The notes: a model not told the origin generated them from the sequence alone. A stretch of DNA of 53,229 bases from Planctomycetota bacterium (GCA_018814045.1 JAHJAR010000101.1:1-53229), one strand, 5' to 3'. Shown: positions 17,261 through 26,378, counted from the first letter of the stretch. Translations and numbers: made by a program.

Positions 17261-18109
17261 TTAGCTGTGCGCGGCCTTCGCGATTTCCTGAAGGGCCGCC
17301 ATGATGCGGGCCTCGATCAGACGCGTCTGGGCGGTGGTCTCGCATTCGGTTTTCTGATCGCCGACGCAGTATTCGACCTTCTGGCCGCAGGCCTTGGCGG
17401 CCTTGCCCGCCTCGGTCGGGCAGCCGTAGTTCTTGTCGCCGACCGCCCAGCTCAGGTTGACCTTCTTCGCCGCGGCCCGGGCTGCCTCGGCAGCCTTCGC
17501 GGCCTCGGCTTCGTTCGCGAAGTCGAACGCGACCAGACGGTAACGCATCGGCTTATAGGACGACTTGGCCAACTCCTTGGCCGTCACCGGGCAAGCCACG
17601 CACTTCTCGCCGACGGCGTACTGCACCTTGAACATGTCCTCGTAATACTGCTCCAGGAGCTTGACCCGGGCCGCTTTGGCCTCGTTCAGGTCCTTGTGGT
17701 TCTCTCCCGCGACCACGTAGTGGATCTTGGTCGCATCGCCACCAGCCATCTCCGTGGCGGACTTCATGCAGCAGGTGACCTTGTCGCCGACCATGAAGCC
17801 GATCCGCGGCAGTTTTATCTCTTCATAGCGGACGCGATCGCCGTCACAGGTGACCGCGCTATCGCACATGGCCTTCGAGCCCTTCTCGTCAGAGACCAGC
17901 GCGGTCGTCTGCCCCTGGGACTTGCAGCACGCCTTGTCCTGATCCTTCGAGACACAACAGGCCTTGCCTTGGACCTGGCAGGGGTTCGCTTTGTCGCAGG
18001 TCGCCGCCTTCTCGCAGGTCTTCTGGCAGGTCTTCTGGCACTGGGCCAGCGCCGGAGCCGCACAGAACGCCACAATCGCCAGAATCGCAACCACAAACCG
18101 CTCTCTCAT
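17261..18109 (-). CDS. Cys-rich secreted protein with three ~58-residue repeats
   Basis: This 282-residue protein has a signal peptide (residues 1-23, ending PALAQ). Residues 24-90 hold eleven Cys with CxxxC spacing (QCQKTCQKTCEK, ACCVSKDQDKACC). After a short linker come three similar units beginning at residues 107 (VGDKVTCCMKSATEMA), 166 (VGEKCVACPVTAKELA) and 223 (VGDKNYGCPTEAGKAA), each about 57-60 residues long with an alpha-helical second half. The Cys pattern suggests metal binding or disulfide cross-linking in the periplasm; this is inference. I do not recognise the family. The ATG at 18107-18109 is preferred over one six codons upstream because AAGGAAA lies just before it. Confidence 0.8.
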   Translation of the reverse strand: MRERFVVAILAIVAFCAAPALAQCQKTCQKTCEKAATCDKANPCQVQGKACCVSKDQDKACCKSQGQTTALVSDEKGSKAMCDSAVTCDGDRVRYEEIKLPRIGFMVGDKVTCCMKSATEMAGGDATKIHYVVAGENHKDLNEAKAARVKLLEQYYEDMFKVQYAVGEKCVACPVTAKELAKSSYKPMRYRLVAFDFANEAEAAKAAEAARAAAKKVNLSWAVGDKNYGCPTEAGKAAKACGQKVEYCVGDQKTECETTAQTRLIEARIMAALQEIAKAAHS

Positions 18110-18324
18110 TGCTGTTTCCTTCCTCATCGAATCCGTGTTTCGCGGAACACAATATGCCTATATCGGCCAGCAGACATGCAAGCCGCTATTGTCACAACAG
18201 CCTAGCCGCCGTTTTCCTTCCCAGATATGCAAGTTACAGAAAATGACAAGTGGATTCCAGCAGCGCGGCGTCGGGCTCCCGGCAGCATAAATCGGATATC
18301 GTGCGTCGTGTTCTGCTGGTACCT

Positions 18325-21084
18325 TCACTCGGGCGCACCCACGACTTCCGGCGGTACGAGCTTCGAGAACGTAAACACCTCGCCGCTCACATCGACTTCG
18401 ATGTGGTCGCCGGGGGCGAAGTCGCCGTTGACGATCTGCTTGGCGAGCGGGTTTTCGATCATTTGCTGGATCAGGCGCTTCAGCGGGCGGGCGCCGTAGA
18501 CGGGGTCGTAGCCGTCGGCGGCCAGGCGGTCTTTGGCGGCGTCGGTGACGGTTAGCGACAAGCCCGGGCCGCTCCCGCTCGCCGGCGAGACGCCGGTGCC
18601 AGTGGTGCTTATGCCACAGCCGGCCAGGCGCTGTTGGAGGTTGCGGATCTGCAAGTCCACGATACCACGCAGGTCTTCACGCGACAGCCGGGCGAAGATG
18701 AGCGTCTCGTCGATGCGGTTGAGGAACTCGGGGCGGAAGTGCCGCTTGAGCTCCTCACGGATTTTCATCTCGATCTCGATATCAGCGGAATCAGGGATCG
18801 GGGATCGGGGATCAACAGGTTTCGCACCCGTGCCCCGGTCCCTGATCCCTTTTCCCTGCCGCCCCGGCTCCGCAGCGACCGCGGCGATGTACTCCGATCC
18901 GATATTGCTGGTCATCACGACGATCGTGTTATTGAAGTTCACAGTTCGCCCATGACCGTCGGTCAGCCGACCGTCATCAAGCACCTGGAGCAGGACGTTG
19001 AAGACGTCGTGATGGGCCTTCTCGATCTCATCCAGCAGGATCACGCTGTACGGCCGCCGATGAATCGCCTCCGTCAGCCGGCCGCCCTCTTCATACCCGA
19101 TGTAGCCGGGCGGGGCACCGATCAGCCGGGCGACGCTGTGCTGTTCCATGAACTCGCTCATGTCGATGCGGACCATGGCGGCCTCGTCGTCGAACAAGAA
19201 CTTGGCCAACGCCTTGCACAGTTCAGTCTTGCCCACCCCGGTCGGCCCCAGGAACAGGAACGAGCCGATCGGCCGATTCGGGTCGCCCAGGCCGGCCCGG
19301 CTGCGGCGAACCGCATCGGACACCGCGCGCACCGCGTCGTGCTGCCCGATGACGCGCGCGTGCAGCCGCTCTTCCATCCGGATCAGCTTCTCCTTCTCGC
19401 CTTCGAGCATGCGCGCGACCGGTACACCGGTCCACTTGCTGACCACTTCGGCGATCTCTTCGGCGGTGACTTCCTCGCGCAGCAACCCGCCGCCGGACTC
19501 GTGCAGGGTGGTGAGCCTCTGCTCGCGGTCCTTCAGATCGGCTTCGAGCTGCGGCAACTCGCCGTAGCGGATGCGCGCGGCCTTTTCGAGCTCGCCGCGG
19601 CGCTGGGCTTCTTCCAGCGCGGTCTGTTTGGCGTCGAGCTGCTGCTTGATTGTCTTGATCGCCTCGATCGCGTTCTTCTCGTTCTCCCACTGGGCGGTTA
19701 GGACGCTGTTGCGCTCGTCCAGCTCGGCGAGCAGCTTCGCGACGGACTCGAGCTGCTTCCGGCTGCCCGCGTCCTTCTCCAGCTTGAGCGCCTCGCGCTC
19801 GATCTGGAGCTGCACGATTCGCCGGCGCAACTCGTCCAGTTCGCCCGGCAACGAGTCGTTCTCGATCCGCACGCGCGAGGCGGCTTCATCAATCAGATCG
19901 ATGGCCTTGTCGGGCAGGTGGCGATCACTGATGTAGCGGTGCGACAGCATCGCGGCCGCGACCAGGGCCGCATCCTGAATGCGCACGCCATGATGCGCGT
20001 CGTAGCGCGGCTTGAGACCACGCAGGATCGCAATCGTGTCCTCGACGTTCGGTTCGCCGACGTAGATCGGTTGAAAACGGCGTTCGAGGGCTTTGTCCTT
20101 TTCGATGTTCTGGCGGTACTCTTCGAGCGTCGTGGCACCGATGCAGCGCAGCTCGCCGCGCGCCAGCGCCGGCTTGAGCAGATTGCCGGCGTCCACCGCC
20201 CCCTCAGCCTTGCCGGCCCCGACGACGGTGTGTAGCTCGTCGATAAACAGGATGACCTGTCCCGCCGATTCGGTAACCGCCCGGATCACCGCCTTGAGCC
20301 GCTCCTCGAATTCGCCGCGGTACTTGGCACCCGCGATCAGGGCGCCCATGTCCAGCGCGACGATGCGCTTGTCCTTGAGCGTCTGCGGAACGTCGCCGGC
20401 CAGGATGCGCTGGGCGAGTCCCTCGACGATCGCCGTCTTACCGACGCCGGCTTCACCGATGATGACCGGGTTGTTCTTGGTGCGGCGGGCCAGAACCTGG
20501 GTACAGCGGCGAATCTCCTCATCGCGGCCGATGACGGGGTCGAGCTTGCCTCGCCGCGCCATCTCGACCAAGTCGCGGCCATAGCGTTCCAGCGGTTGAT
20601 ACGTATCTTCCGGGTTTTGCGAGGTGACCGCGGCGCTGCCGCGCACGGCTTTCAGCGCGGCGAGGATGTCATCCCGACCTACGGCGTTGAGCTTGAGGAT
20701 CTCGCGTGCGTCGTTCTTGACGTCTGCCAGCGCGAGCAGGAGGTGCTCCGTGGAGACGTACTGGTCCTTCATGCGTTGCGATTCCTTCCCCGCCGCTTGG
20801 AGGACTTCCATGAAATCGCGACTGGGGCTGAGCGAACCGCCGCGAGTTTGCGGCAGCCGTTTCAGCTCAGAAGCAACCATGGAGCGAATCTGCTCGGCGT
20901 GCGCGCCGGCCTTCTCGAGCAGCGGCACGACGATCCCGGCGTCGCCGTCACCATTCCCTGGGCTGGAAACCAACGCCGCCAGCAGATGCAGCGGCGTCAG
21001 CTCCGCGTGACCGGCGTCCTGCGCCGTCTGCTGTGCCCGCTGAACTGCCTCGGCGGCCTTGATGGTGAATCGATCCATTTGCAT
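18325..21084 (-). CDS. clpB: ATP-dependent disaggregase ClpB
   Basis: This 919-residue Hsp100 protein works with DnaK to dissolve aggregates. It has the N-domain (about 1-150), the first AAA+ module with GEAGVGKT and the Walker B stretch [13 protein letters not shown], a coiled-coil middle domain rich in Glu/Arg/Leu (about 400-530), and the second AAA+ module with [21 protein letters not shown] and [11 protein letters not shown]. Two extra segments interrupt the second module (about residues 742-768 and 824-843), both encoded by hairpin-forming repeat-like DNA. They lie at surface-loop positions, so the enzyme may still work. The start MQMDRFT aligns with the MRLDRLT of well-studied ClpB. An AT-rich inverted repeat lies 78 bases upstream. 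Confidence 0.93.
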   Translation of the reverse strand: MQMDRFTIKAAEAVQRAQQTAQDAGHAELTPLHLLAALVSSPGNGDGDAGIVVPLLEKAGAHAEQIRSMVASELKRLPQTRGGSLSPSRDFMEVLQAAGKESQRMKDQYVSTEHLLLALADVKNDAREILKLNAVGRDDILAALKAVRGSAAVTSQNPEDTYQPLERYGRDLVEMARRGKLDPVIGRDEEIRRCTQVLARRTKNNPVIIGEAGVGKTAIVEGLAQRILAGDVPQTLKDKRIVALDMGALIAGAKYRGEFEERLKAVIRAVTESAGQVILFIDELHTVVGAGKAEGAVDAGNLLKPALARGELRCIGATTLEEYRQNIEKDKALERRFQPIYVGEPNVEDTIAILRGLKPRYDAHHGVRIQDAALVAAAMLSHRYISDRHLPDKAIDLIDEAASRVRIENDSLPGELDELRRRIVQLQIEREALKLEKDAGSRKQLESVAKLLAELDERNSVLTAQWENEKNAIEAIKTIKQQLDAKQTALEEAQRRGELEKAARIRYGELPQLEADLKDREQRLTTLHESGGGLLREEVTAEEIAEVVSKWTGVPVARMLEGEKEKLIRMEERLHARVIGQHDAVRAVSDAVRRSRAGLGDPNRPIGSFLFLGPTGVGKTELCKALAKFLFDDEAAMVRIDMSEFMEQHSVARLIGAPPGYIGYEEGGRLTEAIHRRPYSVILLDEIEKAHHDVFNVLLQVLDDGRLTDGHGRTVNFNNTIVVMTSNIGSEYIAAVAAEPGRQGKGIRDRGTGAKPVDPRSPIPDSADIEIEMKIREELKRHFRPEFLNRIDETLIFARLSREDLRGIVDLQIRNLQQRLAGCGISTTGTGVSPASGSGPGLSLTVTDAAKDRLAADGYDPVYGARPLKRLIQQMIENPLAKQIVNGDFAPGDHIEVDVSGEVFTFSKLVPPEVVGAPE
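18582..18596. repeat. Hairpin inside clpB, second insertion
   Basis: CCGGCG (18582-18587) and CGCCGG (18591-18596) enclose AGA. The surrounding 60 bases encode a Gly/Ser/Thr-rich stretch ([16 protein letters not shown]) absent from typical ClpB between the RL(x)3G helix and the LSLTVTDAA strand. Confidence 0.5.
18790..18846. repeat. Inverted repeat inside clpB, first insertion
   Basis: ATCAGGGATCGGGG (18790-18803) is repeated inverted at 18833-18846 with one mismatch, with a further GGATCGGGG direct copy between. The encoded peptide ([14 protein letters not shown]) is low-complexity and is not part of the ClpB family. Confidence 0.6.
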
Positions 21085-21161
21085 ACCACGCACCCTTTCC
21101 GGCGGGTCCGAACAACCGCCGAACATCTATCTGCACGCCGCGTTCCAGCGCGATATGATCG

Positions 21162-21186
21162 TAACTGTCTGTAATTACGGCAGTTA
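21162..21186. promoter_or_regulatory. AT-rich inverted repeat upstream of clpB
   Basis: TAACTG and CAGTTA bracket a central GTAATTAC palindrome. In this GC-rich sequence the AT-rich dyad, 78 bases before the clpB start, stands out as a possible operator. It does not match CIRCE (TTAGCACTC). Confidence 0.35.
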
Positions 21187-21373
21187 TGTATCGTGATGCT
21201 GTGGGGTACCGTGCCAGTTTGGCATGAGCGGCAGGCAACCGAACCGCCTCGGAGACGCCAGCGGCCCACGCAAGGGCGACCGCCCCGCCAGCGTGCCATT
21301 GGGCCTGCTCAACTCGGGAGAGGCCTGAGAATCCTGCGAATGCACAGCACCCGCGCTGCGCTCCCGTTTGATG

Positions 21374-21394
21374 GGGGCAGCAGCGCGCTGCCCC
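21374..21394. terminator. Hairpin after the pseudogene
   Basis: GGGGCAGC (21374-21381) pairs with GCTGCCCC (21387-21394) around a 5-base loop, 17 bases past the stop of the minus-strand fragment. It may end transcription coming from the surface-protein cluster. Confidence 0.45.
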
Positions 21395-21410
21395 AAAGGA
21401 GGGGAACGGC

Positions 21411-21907
21411 CTAGCTGGCCAGCATTGTGGTGAAGATGTCGAAGTCGAACACGTCGACTTGACCGTCGCTATTGAAGTCTGCCCGCAAGGGATCACAGCC
21501 CGGATTCAGGGTGTCGAACGCGCTGAGCGCGGCGTCGCCGCCCAGCGCGAGCAGCAGACCGTTGATGTCATGGCCGTCGAGGCGACCATCTTCGTTGAGA
21601 TCGGCGTGGGCCACATAGCCCGGCAAGTGGCACCAGGCGGCGTTGTGTATTCGGCTCGGGCCAATGTCGGAGATGCGCTGCACCCAGGCGATGATCTTCA
21701 CGTCCTCCTGGTTTGCCCAACTGTCCCCCGCAATGGTGAAATAACGTGTCACCACCGTGGATTCACCCGGCGTTAGCGTGATGTCCTCCGTCGCCGCGGC
21801 CTGGATGAAGCAGTTCCGGCCGTAATCATGCGGCGGATCTTCGTCCGGGTAATAAGAACAGATGCAGTAAGCCTGATCTCGTGTCGCAGGAGACTATTCC
21901 GAAACAT
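21411..21907 (-). pseudogene. Broken secreted protein with dockerin-like tail
   Basis: A well-placed start (AAGGAGAG then ATG at 21905-21907) opens MFRNSLLRH but runs into a different frame from the one that carries the protein. That second frame is open from a stop at 21894-21896 and reads YCICSYYPDEDPPHDYGRN, then ITLTPGEST, YFTIAGDSWANQEDVKIIAW and two EF-hand-like loops (ADLNEDGRLDGHDINGLLLA and ADFNSDGQVDVFDFDIFTTM). No start codon fits the second frame before 21755. The start and the C-terminal half therefore seem to be joined by an internal deletion with frame loss. Signal peptide and body are missing. It follows the intact solenoid gene by 44 bases on the same strand. Confidence 0.65.
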
Positions 21908-21951
21908 CGTGTTCTCTCCTTCTGGCATACGCTGCGCAGCGATACCCGGGC

Positions 21952-23853
21952 TTAGGCGAGCAGCGCTTGCAGTACAGCCGCCCAGTATTGGCCTAGGCTG
22001 GAGTTGCCGTGATAGGTGATCAGTTCATCGACCGCGATTATCAACGTTGGGACGCGCTCTGCTGCAACGTAGGTCAGGAGCAGATCCGCGACGAACTCAG
22101 GGCTCGCCCGCCCGGCGCCCGGCTCGCCCGGGCACAGCGGCGAGCAGGTCCCCTCGCTGAGCCGCTGGATGAGCGGCTCGATGTCGAAGCCGTTGAGAAC
22201 GTCATCACAGTTCAGGTCGCCGTGGAACAACACGCTCCCGCCCAGGCCGGGATACGCCAGGGCGTACTGCTCCGTGCTTTCGAGGGCCAGAATGAACGGG
22301 TCGATGTCCCAACCGTTCACGAGCCAGTCGTTGTTCATATCCGCCTTGCATTCGGAGATCTCCCAAACGTGGGCGGCGGGGGTGTTTTGGGCGTATTCGT
22401 TCCCATCGACGGTGACCTTGGCGCCGTTGGGCGCATCGACCCAGGTGTCGTCCTTGTGCCAGCCGTCATGGTCGATTGCTACGAACTCCGCCCCCCCAGC
22501 ATAACAGCCCTCAATCGTGATGTCCGTTGGTCCGTCCAGGACGTAAGACTTGTTTATGATCACGTGTCCGCCGCTCATGTCGCCATAGGCGTCGTAGAGT
22601 TCGCCGCCGACGAAGAGGGCACCGGACATGTCTCCCTCGATGCGGATTCTCCCCATGAGCGCATCGTGCGCAGTCGGTTGCTGCCCCGCGATAGTGATCG
22701 TTCCTGGCATGTTGCCGTGCACAGTTAGCGTGGCGCGCATCGCCTTTCGGGCGGTATACGCGCCGTTCAGGTCACCATCGATCTCGATGCCGGCGCCACG
22801 CATGTCGCCGGACAGCACCAATATCTCACCCTCGATATTGCCGCCCACGTGGATAAGGCTGTCCGCTAACTGGCAGCGACACTGGAGGAGGTACGTTAGG
22901 TCATGCGCGACGTCAATGTCACACCACAAGTTCCCGAATATGCGCAGTGTGGCCAAGTATCCAACGCCGATCCAACCGGTTAGGTCTCCCGACACTTCCG
23001 CGTCGCCAAGATAGTCGGCAGCCATGATACTGCCGCTGTGTTCGACACCGGAGTTGATTCGGAGTCTGGCTATTGTCCCGCCCGAATCGATCAAGCCTGT
23101 CATCTCGCCGTTTATCTCCAGGGTCGCAAGATCTCCCGTCGAACAAATCACCCCCGACATTTCGGCCTCCCCGTCGTATGGTCCGGTTTCGATAGTCCCA
23201 GCCATGGAGTCGGCCACGAAGATTGTGTGGCTATATGCCCCTTCGATCGTAATGTCCCCGGTGTGCGTACCCGTGCCGTTGAGGGTGATGTCCTGGGCGG
23301 TGGTGCAGGAGAGGTCGCCGGCGAGCAGGCCGCCGATGGCGATGTTGCCGGCGATGTTGCCGGTCACGTCGATGTCGGCCCTGATATCGCCGGTGACCTC
23401 GATGTTGTTGAGCACGTCGCCAGCGACATCGAACGTCTCGGATCCGGTGTCGCCGATCTGGTTGGCGACGGTGGGCCCCTTGTAGCTAAAATCCCCAGCA
23501 ATATGGAGTTCCTTGATTGTGGCGGTCCATGCTCCGGCGTGCGCCAGGTAGATGCGGCCAACGTCTTGGGCGCCCGGCTCGCCGGCGACGTCACAGGACC
23601 CGATCGTGATGGTCACATCTCCGGTCACGCCACCATCAATGATGATCTCATCGATGAACCCCAACCCACCGTTATCGTGGGCGTGGAACTTGTATATCCC
23701 GGGTTCCAGGATCGTGATGACGCCCAGCAGGTGGTTTATGTGGTAATCGTCTGGCTCGGCAAGACCGCCGCATTCCTCAATGAAGTTAGTGCCGTATGCG
23801 CTGGTCGCCAGGCACAGCGCGCCGTATATCGCAGCCGCGTAGCGCTTGCTCAT
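21952..23853 (-). CDS. Secreted solenoid protein with dockerin-like tail (module copy 2)
   Basis: This 633-residue protein begins with a signal peptide (MSKRYAAAIYGALCLATSAYG). The body (about 35-470) consists of short repeats rich in Gly, Asp, Ile and Thr, such as GDVLNNIEVTGDIRADIDVT and GNIAGNIAIGGLLAGDLS, the pattern of a parallel beta-solenoid or autotransporter passenger. The C-terminal part has two EF-hand-like loops (NDWLVNGWDIDPFILALE, LNCDDVLNGFDIEPLIQRL) and an extra helical end. AAGGAGGT precedes the ATG, which overlaps the stop of the upstream PEP-CTERM gene by four bases (ATGA), implying coupled translation. A frameshifted, truncated sister copy lies at 24781-25415. A surface adhesin or matrix role is plausible but unproven. 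Confidence 0.8.
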   Translation of the reverse strand: MSKRYAAAIYGALCLATSAYGTNFIEECGGLAEPDDYHINHLLGVITILEPGIYKFHAHDNGGLGFIDEIIIDGGVTGDVTITIGSCDVAGEPGAQDVGRIYLAHAGAWTATIKELHIAGDFSYKGPTVANQIGDTGSETFDVAGDVLNNIEVTGDIRADIDVTGNIAGNIAIGGLLAGDLSCTTAQDITLNGTGTHTGDITIEGAYSHTIFVADSMAGTIETGPYDGEAEMSGVICSTGDLATLEINGEMTGLIDSGGTIARLRINSGVEHSGSIMAADYLGDAEVSGDLTGWIGVGYLATLRIFGNLWCDIDVAHDLTYLLQCRCQLADSLIHVGGNIEGEILVLSGDMRGAGIEIDGDLNGAYTARKAMRATLTVHGNMPGTITIAGQQPTAHDALMGRIRIEGDMSGALFVGGELYDAYGDMSGGHVIINKSYVLDGPTDITIEGCYAGGAEFVAIDHDGWHKDDTWVDAPNGAKVTVDGNEYAQNTPAAHVWEISECKADMNNDWLVNGWDIDPFILALESTEQYALAYPGLGGSVLFHGDLNCDDVLNGFDIEPLIQRLSEGTCSPLCPGEPGAGRASPEFVADLLLTYVAAERVPTLIIAVDELITYHGNSSLGQYWAAVLQALLA

Positions 23854-24671
23854 CTCGCAACCTCCTTTCCAGAAACCTGCGACGAGAACACACGCGAGCG
23901 CCGGGCGCCGCGGCAGGCGAGCAATGCAAGCGTCATCAAGTAGAATGAACGAGGCTCCGGCACCGGCTTGGGCGCCGCCTCGCTACTGAAGGCCTCCTGC
24001 GCCCCGGCAAAAGAGCCGTGTTTCGCAAGCACACCGAAACTGAAGTAGCTCCACTCGGCCACGCCAGCACCCCCCTGAAGGACATCGCCCCAGCCCACAT
24101 GAGACTGCCCGAAACCCTCGTAGAATAGTCCGTCGTCGATGGCAAGGTCACCATCGATCAACAAATCGTACGTCCGCATATTCTCAGACCAGAGCACGTA
24201 GTCGTGAAACTCCCCCTGCGCGATCGTGGCCGTGGCCTCGGGGTAATAGACGTTCATGACCGTATCTTCGCTGAAGCCGAAGCCGACCGCCCACCCCGTG
24301 TCAGAGTGCATTCCCATTCCCGCATCGTACGGCCCGTCCGTGACCTCCACGATTTTCAGGCGCCATTGCATCACGAAGAGCTCGCCCGACCCGGGGTCAA
24401 GGCCGTCGGGTTTCTCCCGGTCGTGATACGTGAAGCTGAGCGGGTCGTGTGTGGAGTCGATCTTCAGGGTCCACTCGCCCTGATCGCGAACGAACTCCCG
24501 ACTGGCGGGGTCTCCCTCGTACATCCCTTGCCAATTCCCCCAGAGATACTCCCAGCCCCGCTGCTCCGGCAGCTCATTTGAATTCGCCGAGTAGCATATT
24601 CGGTAGACGTCGGCCCATGTCTGGCCAGCGAAGATCAGCAACAGCATCATCAAGGTGATCATGCGCGACAT
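23850..24671 (-). CDS. PEP-CTERM surface protein (module copy 2)
   Basis: This 273-residue protein has a signal peptide (MSRMITLMMLLLIFAGQTWA) and ends with the PEP-CTERM motif PVPEPRSFYLMTLALLACRG and an Arg-rich tail. The body is beta-rich and closely resembles the product of 25455-26237: both contain GWEYLWGN, ELFVMQW or EVFVMQW, SFTYHD or NFVTFK and an MRTYDLLIDGDLAI-like segment, which recalls concanavalin-like glucanase folds. Binding of a glycan is therefore possible. The ATG at 24669-24671 follows GAGGGATT. The gene overlaps the solenoid gene by four bases, so the pair is made together. Confidence 0.82.
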   Translation of the reverse strand: MSRMITLMMLLLIFAGQTWADVYRICYSANSNELPEQRGWEYLWGNWQGMYEGDPASREFVRDQGEWTLKIDSTHDPLSFTYHDREKPDGLDPGSGELFVMQWRLKIVEVTDGPYDAGMGMHSDTGWAVGFGFSEDTVMNVYYPEATATIAQGEFHDYVLWSENMRTYDLLIDGDLAIDDGLFYEGFGQSHVGWGDVLQGGAGVAEWSYFSFGVLAKHGSFAGAQEAFSSEAAPKPVPEPRSFYLMTLALLACRGARRSRVFSSQVSGKEVAR

Positions 24672-24777
24672 GGCGAATCCCTCATTCACGCGTCCTCCGC
24701 GACCTGTCCCACCGGCGGTCCGATAGGCACCCTCCCCGCTACCAGTAGTCTAGCACAGCGCAACTGACACTCAAGGG
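24672..24777. repeat. Duplicated promoter-leader region, copy 2
   Basis: This stretch is closely similar to 26238-26343, including GCGTCCTCCGCGA, GTCCCACCGGCGGTCCGATA and GGCACCCTCC. The two are direct repeats, each upstream of a PEP-CTERM paralogue, and mark the ends of a tandem duplication. Confidence 0.75.
24747..24774 (-). promoter_or_regulatory. Promoter of module copy 2
   Basis: On the minus strand TTGAGT (24769-24774) and TAGACT (24747-24752) are 16 bases apart. The same spacing and similar boxes occur upstream of copy 1, which supports the call. Confidence 0.55.
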
Positions 24778-24780
24778 AAT

Positions 24781-25415
24781 TCTCGTAAACACCGCCGATC
24801 GTAATGTCCCCGGTGTGCGCACCCTCGCCGTTGAGGGTGATGTCCTGGGCAGTGGCGCAGGAGAGGTCGCCGGCGAGCAGGCCGCCGATGGTGATGTTGC
24901 CGGCGATGTTGCCGGTCACGTCGATGTCGGCCAGCACGTCACCGCTGACTTCGATGTTGTTCAGGACGTCGCCGGTGACGTGGATGGTCTCGCTGCCGGT
25001 CTCGCCGAACTGGTCGGCTTTGATGGCCGGGTTGGGGCCGGCCTGGCCCAGGTTGCCATCGATGTCCAGTTCGAGCAGCGTGGCGGTATATTGCCCGCCC
25101 AGACCGGACAGGTCGATCTGGTCGATGTTCTGCGCACCGGCCCCGCTGTCACAGTCCGCCACGATAATCTGCACGTCGCCGGTGACGCTGGGGTCGATGA
25201 CGATGGCGTGGATGTCGACTGGTTGGCCACCCTGCTCGGCTTCGAACCAGAAGAGCCCAGCGTCCCAAATGGTAACTATGCCTGTGCCTTGAACGAAGGT
25301 CCATTCGTCGCCGAAGATGCGGCCGTTACGACAATTTGGCTGGACATACTTGGCCGAACGCGCTGCCAGCTGCCGTTAGACCGCACAAGGCGATTAGTGT
25401 GAGTTTCTTGCACAT
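24781..25415 (-). pseudogene. Decayed solenoid gene (module copy 1)
   Basis: A start at 25413-25415 after GTGGAGA gives a proper signal peptide (MCKKLTLIALCGLTAAGSA, then FGQ). The frame then stops at VCPAKLS, while the family sequence continues in another frame (NGRIFGDEWTFVQGTGIVTI, DAGLFWFEAEQGGQ, HAIVIDPSVTGDVQIIVADC). It goes on with GDVLNNIEVSGDVLADIDVT and GNIAGNITIGGLLAGDLS, matching the intact gene at 21952-23853 almost residue by residue. After HTGDITIGGVYENS the match ends where the copy-2 promoter region begins, so about 400 C-terminal residues and the dockerin-like tail are missing. It is a frameshifted and truncated paralogue. Confidence 0.75.
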
Positions 25416-25454
25416 TCTCCACGATCCCCTGCAAATCACGTGAATGGACTCTGG

Positions 25455-26237
25455 TTAGTCGCGCGTAGCCCGCCGGCAGGCGAGCAGTCCGATTGTCATT
25501 AAGCAAACCGCAGTAGGCTCCGGAATTGGTTCGGGCGTGACCCAACTGCCGATCGGATCGACCTGCCCATCGGAGGTCCCCTCTTTCGCCATCACCCCGA
25601 ATCGAAAGTAATCCCACTCAGCAATGTCGGCGCCGCCCATGCAACTCGGCCCCCAGCCGGCCCAGGAGGAATAGGCCCCGCCACCACCGCCTTGGTAGAA
25701 ATCCCCTTCGATAGCGAGTTCGCCGTCGATGAAGAGCTCGTACGTGCGCATATCAGTCGACAAGAGGGTATAGTCGTGAGACTGGCCGGCCTCAATCGAG
25801 ACACTCAGCGTGGGGAAGTACGAGTTCCTCACCGTGGTTTCGGTAACGTCGAAACCAACGGACCAGGCTTCATCGGAATGCGCGGCCACGACGGAGTCAA
25901 ACGGCGGGTCAGTCACCTCGATGACCTGTAAGCCCCACTGCATGACGAAAACCTCGCCCGGGCCGGGGTCGAACGCATCCGGCCGTGCCCACTTGAACGT
26001 CACGAAATTGAGAGGGTCGTGTGACGTCTCAATCCTCAGGACCGAATTGCCACCATAGTCGATGATCTCTCGCTCCGGCGGATCGCCCTGGAAGTAGCCC
26101 TGCTCGTTGCCCCAGAGGTACTCCCAGCCCTGTTCTTCGGGCATCTGGTTGCCGCCGTAGTTGACGCGATATGTGTCGGCCAGCACCGGGCTGTCGGCAA
26201 TCAGCAACAGCATCGTCAAAGCGATCATACGCGACAT
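25455..26237 (-). CDS. PEP-CTERM surface protein (module copy 1)
   Basis: This 260-residue paralogue of the protein at 23850-24671 has the same signal peptide style (MSRMIALTMLLLIADSPVLA), GWEYLWGNEQGYFQGDPPER, EVFVMQWGLQVIEVT and MRTYELFIDGELAI. It ends with PIPEPTAVCLMTIGLLACRR, a PEP-CTERM signal with a basic tail. AGAGGAA precedes the ATG. The decayed solenoid gene follows after 39 bases, so unlike copy 2 the two frames do not overlap. The reading frame is intact, so this copy may still be functional without its partner. Confidence 0.82.
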   Translation of the reverse strand: MSRMIALTMLLLIADSPVLADTYRVNYGGNQMPEEQGWEYLWGNEQGYFQGDPPEREIIDYGGNSVLRIETSHDPLNFVTFKWARPDAFDPGPGEVFVMQWGLQVIEVTDPPFDSVVAAHSDEAWSVGFDVTETTVRNSYFPTLSVSIEAGQSHDYTLLSTDMRTYELFIDGELAIEGDFYQGGGGGAYSSWAGWGPSCMGGADIAEWDYFRFGVMAKEGTSDGQVDPIGSWVTPEPIPEPTAVCLMTIGLLACRRATRD

Positions 26238-26343
26238 GGCGAGTTCCTCTTCAGGCGTCCTCCGCGATGTGTCCCACCGGCGGTCCGATAGGCACCCTCC
26301 CTGCTATTAGTACCCTAACACCGCCAAACTGACAGTCAACGGA
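26238..26343. repeat. Duplicated promoter-leader region, copy 1
   Basis: This is the direct-repeat partner of 24672-24777. The most conserved part is the GTCCCACCGGCGGTCCGATA block, which would lie in the untranslated leader. Confidence 0.75.
26312..26339 (-). promoter_or_regulatory. Promoter of module copy 1
   Basis: On the minus strand TTGACT (26334-26339) and TAGGGT (26312-26317) are separated by 16 bases, as in copy 2. Confidence 0.55.
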
Positions 26344-26378
26344 AATCCCGCAGGCGCTGCCGCGTTGCCGGATGGTGT

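Noticed and set aside
21085..21240. CIRCE operator for clpB
   Set aside because: The TTAGCACTC/GAGTGCTAA halves are not present; only a different AT-rich dyad is seen.
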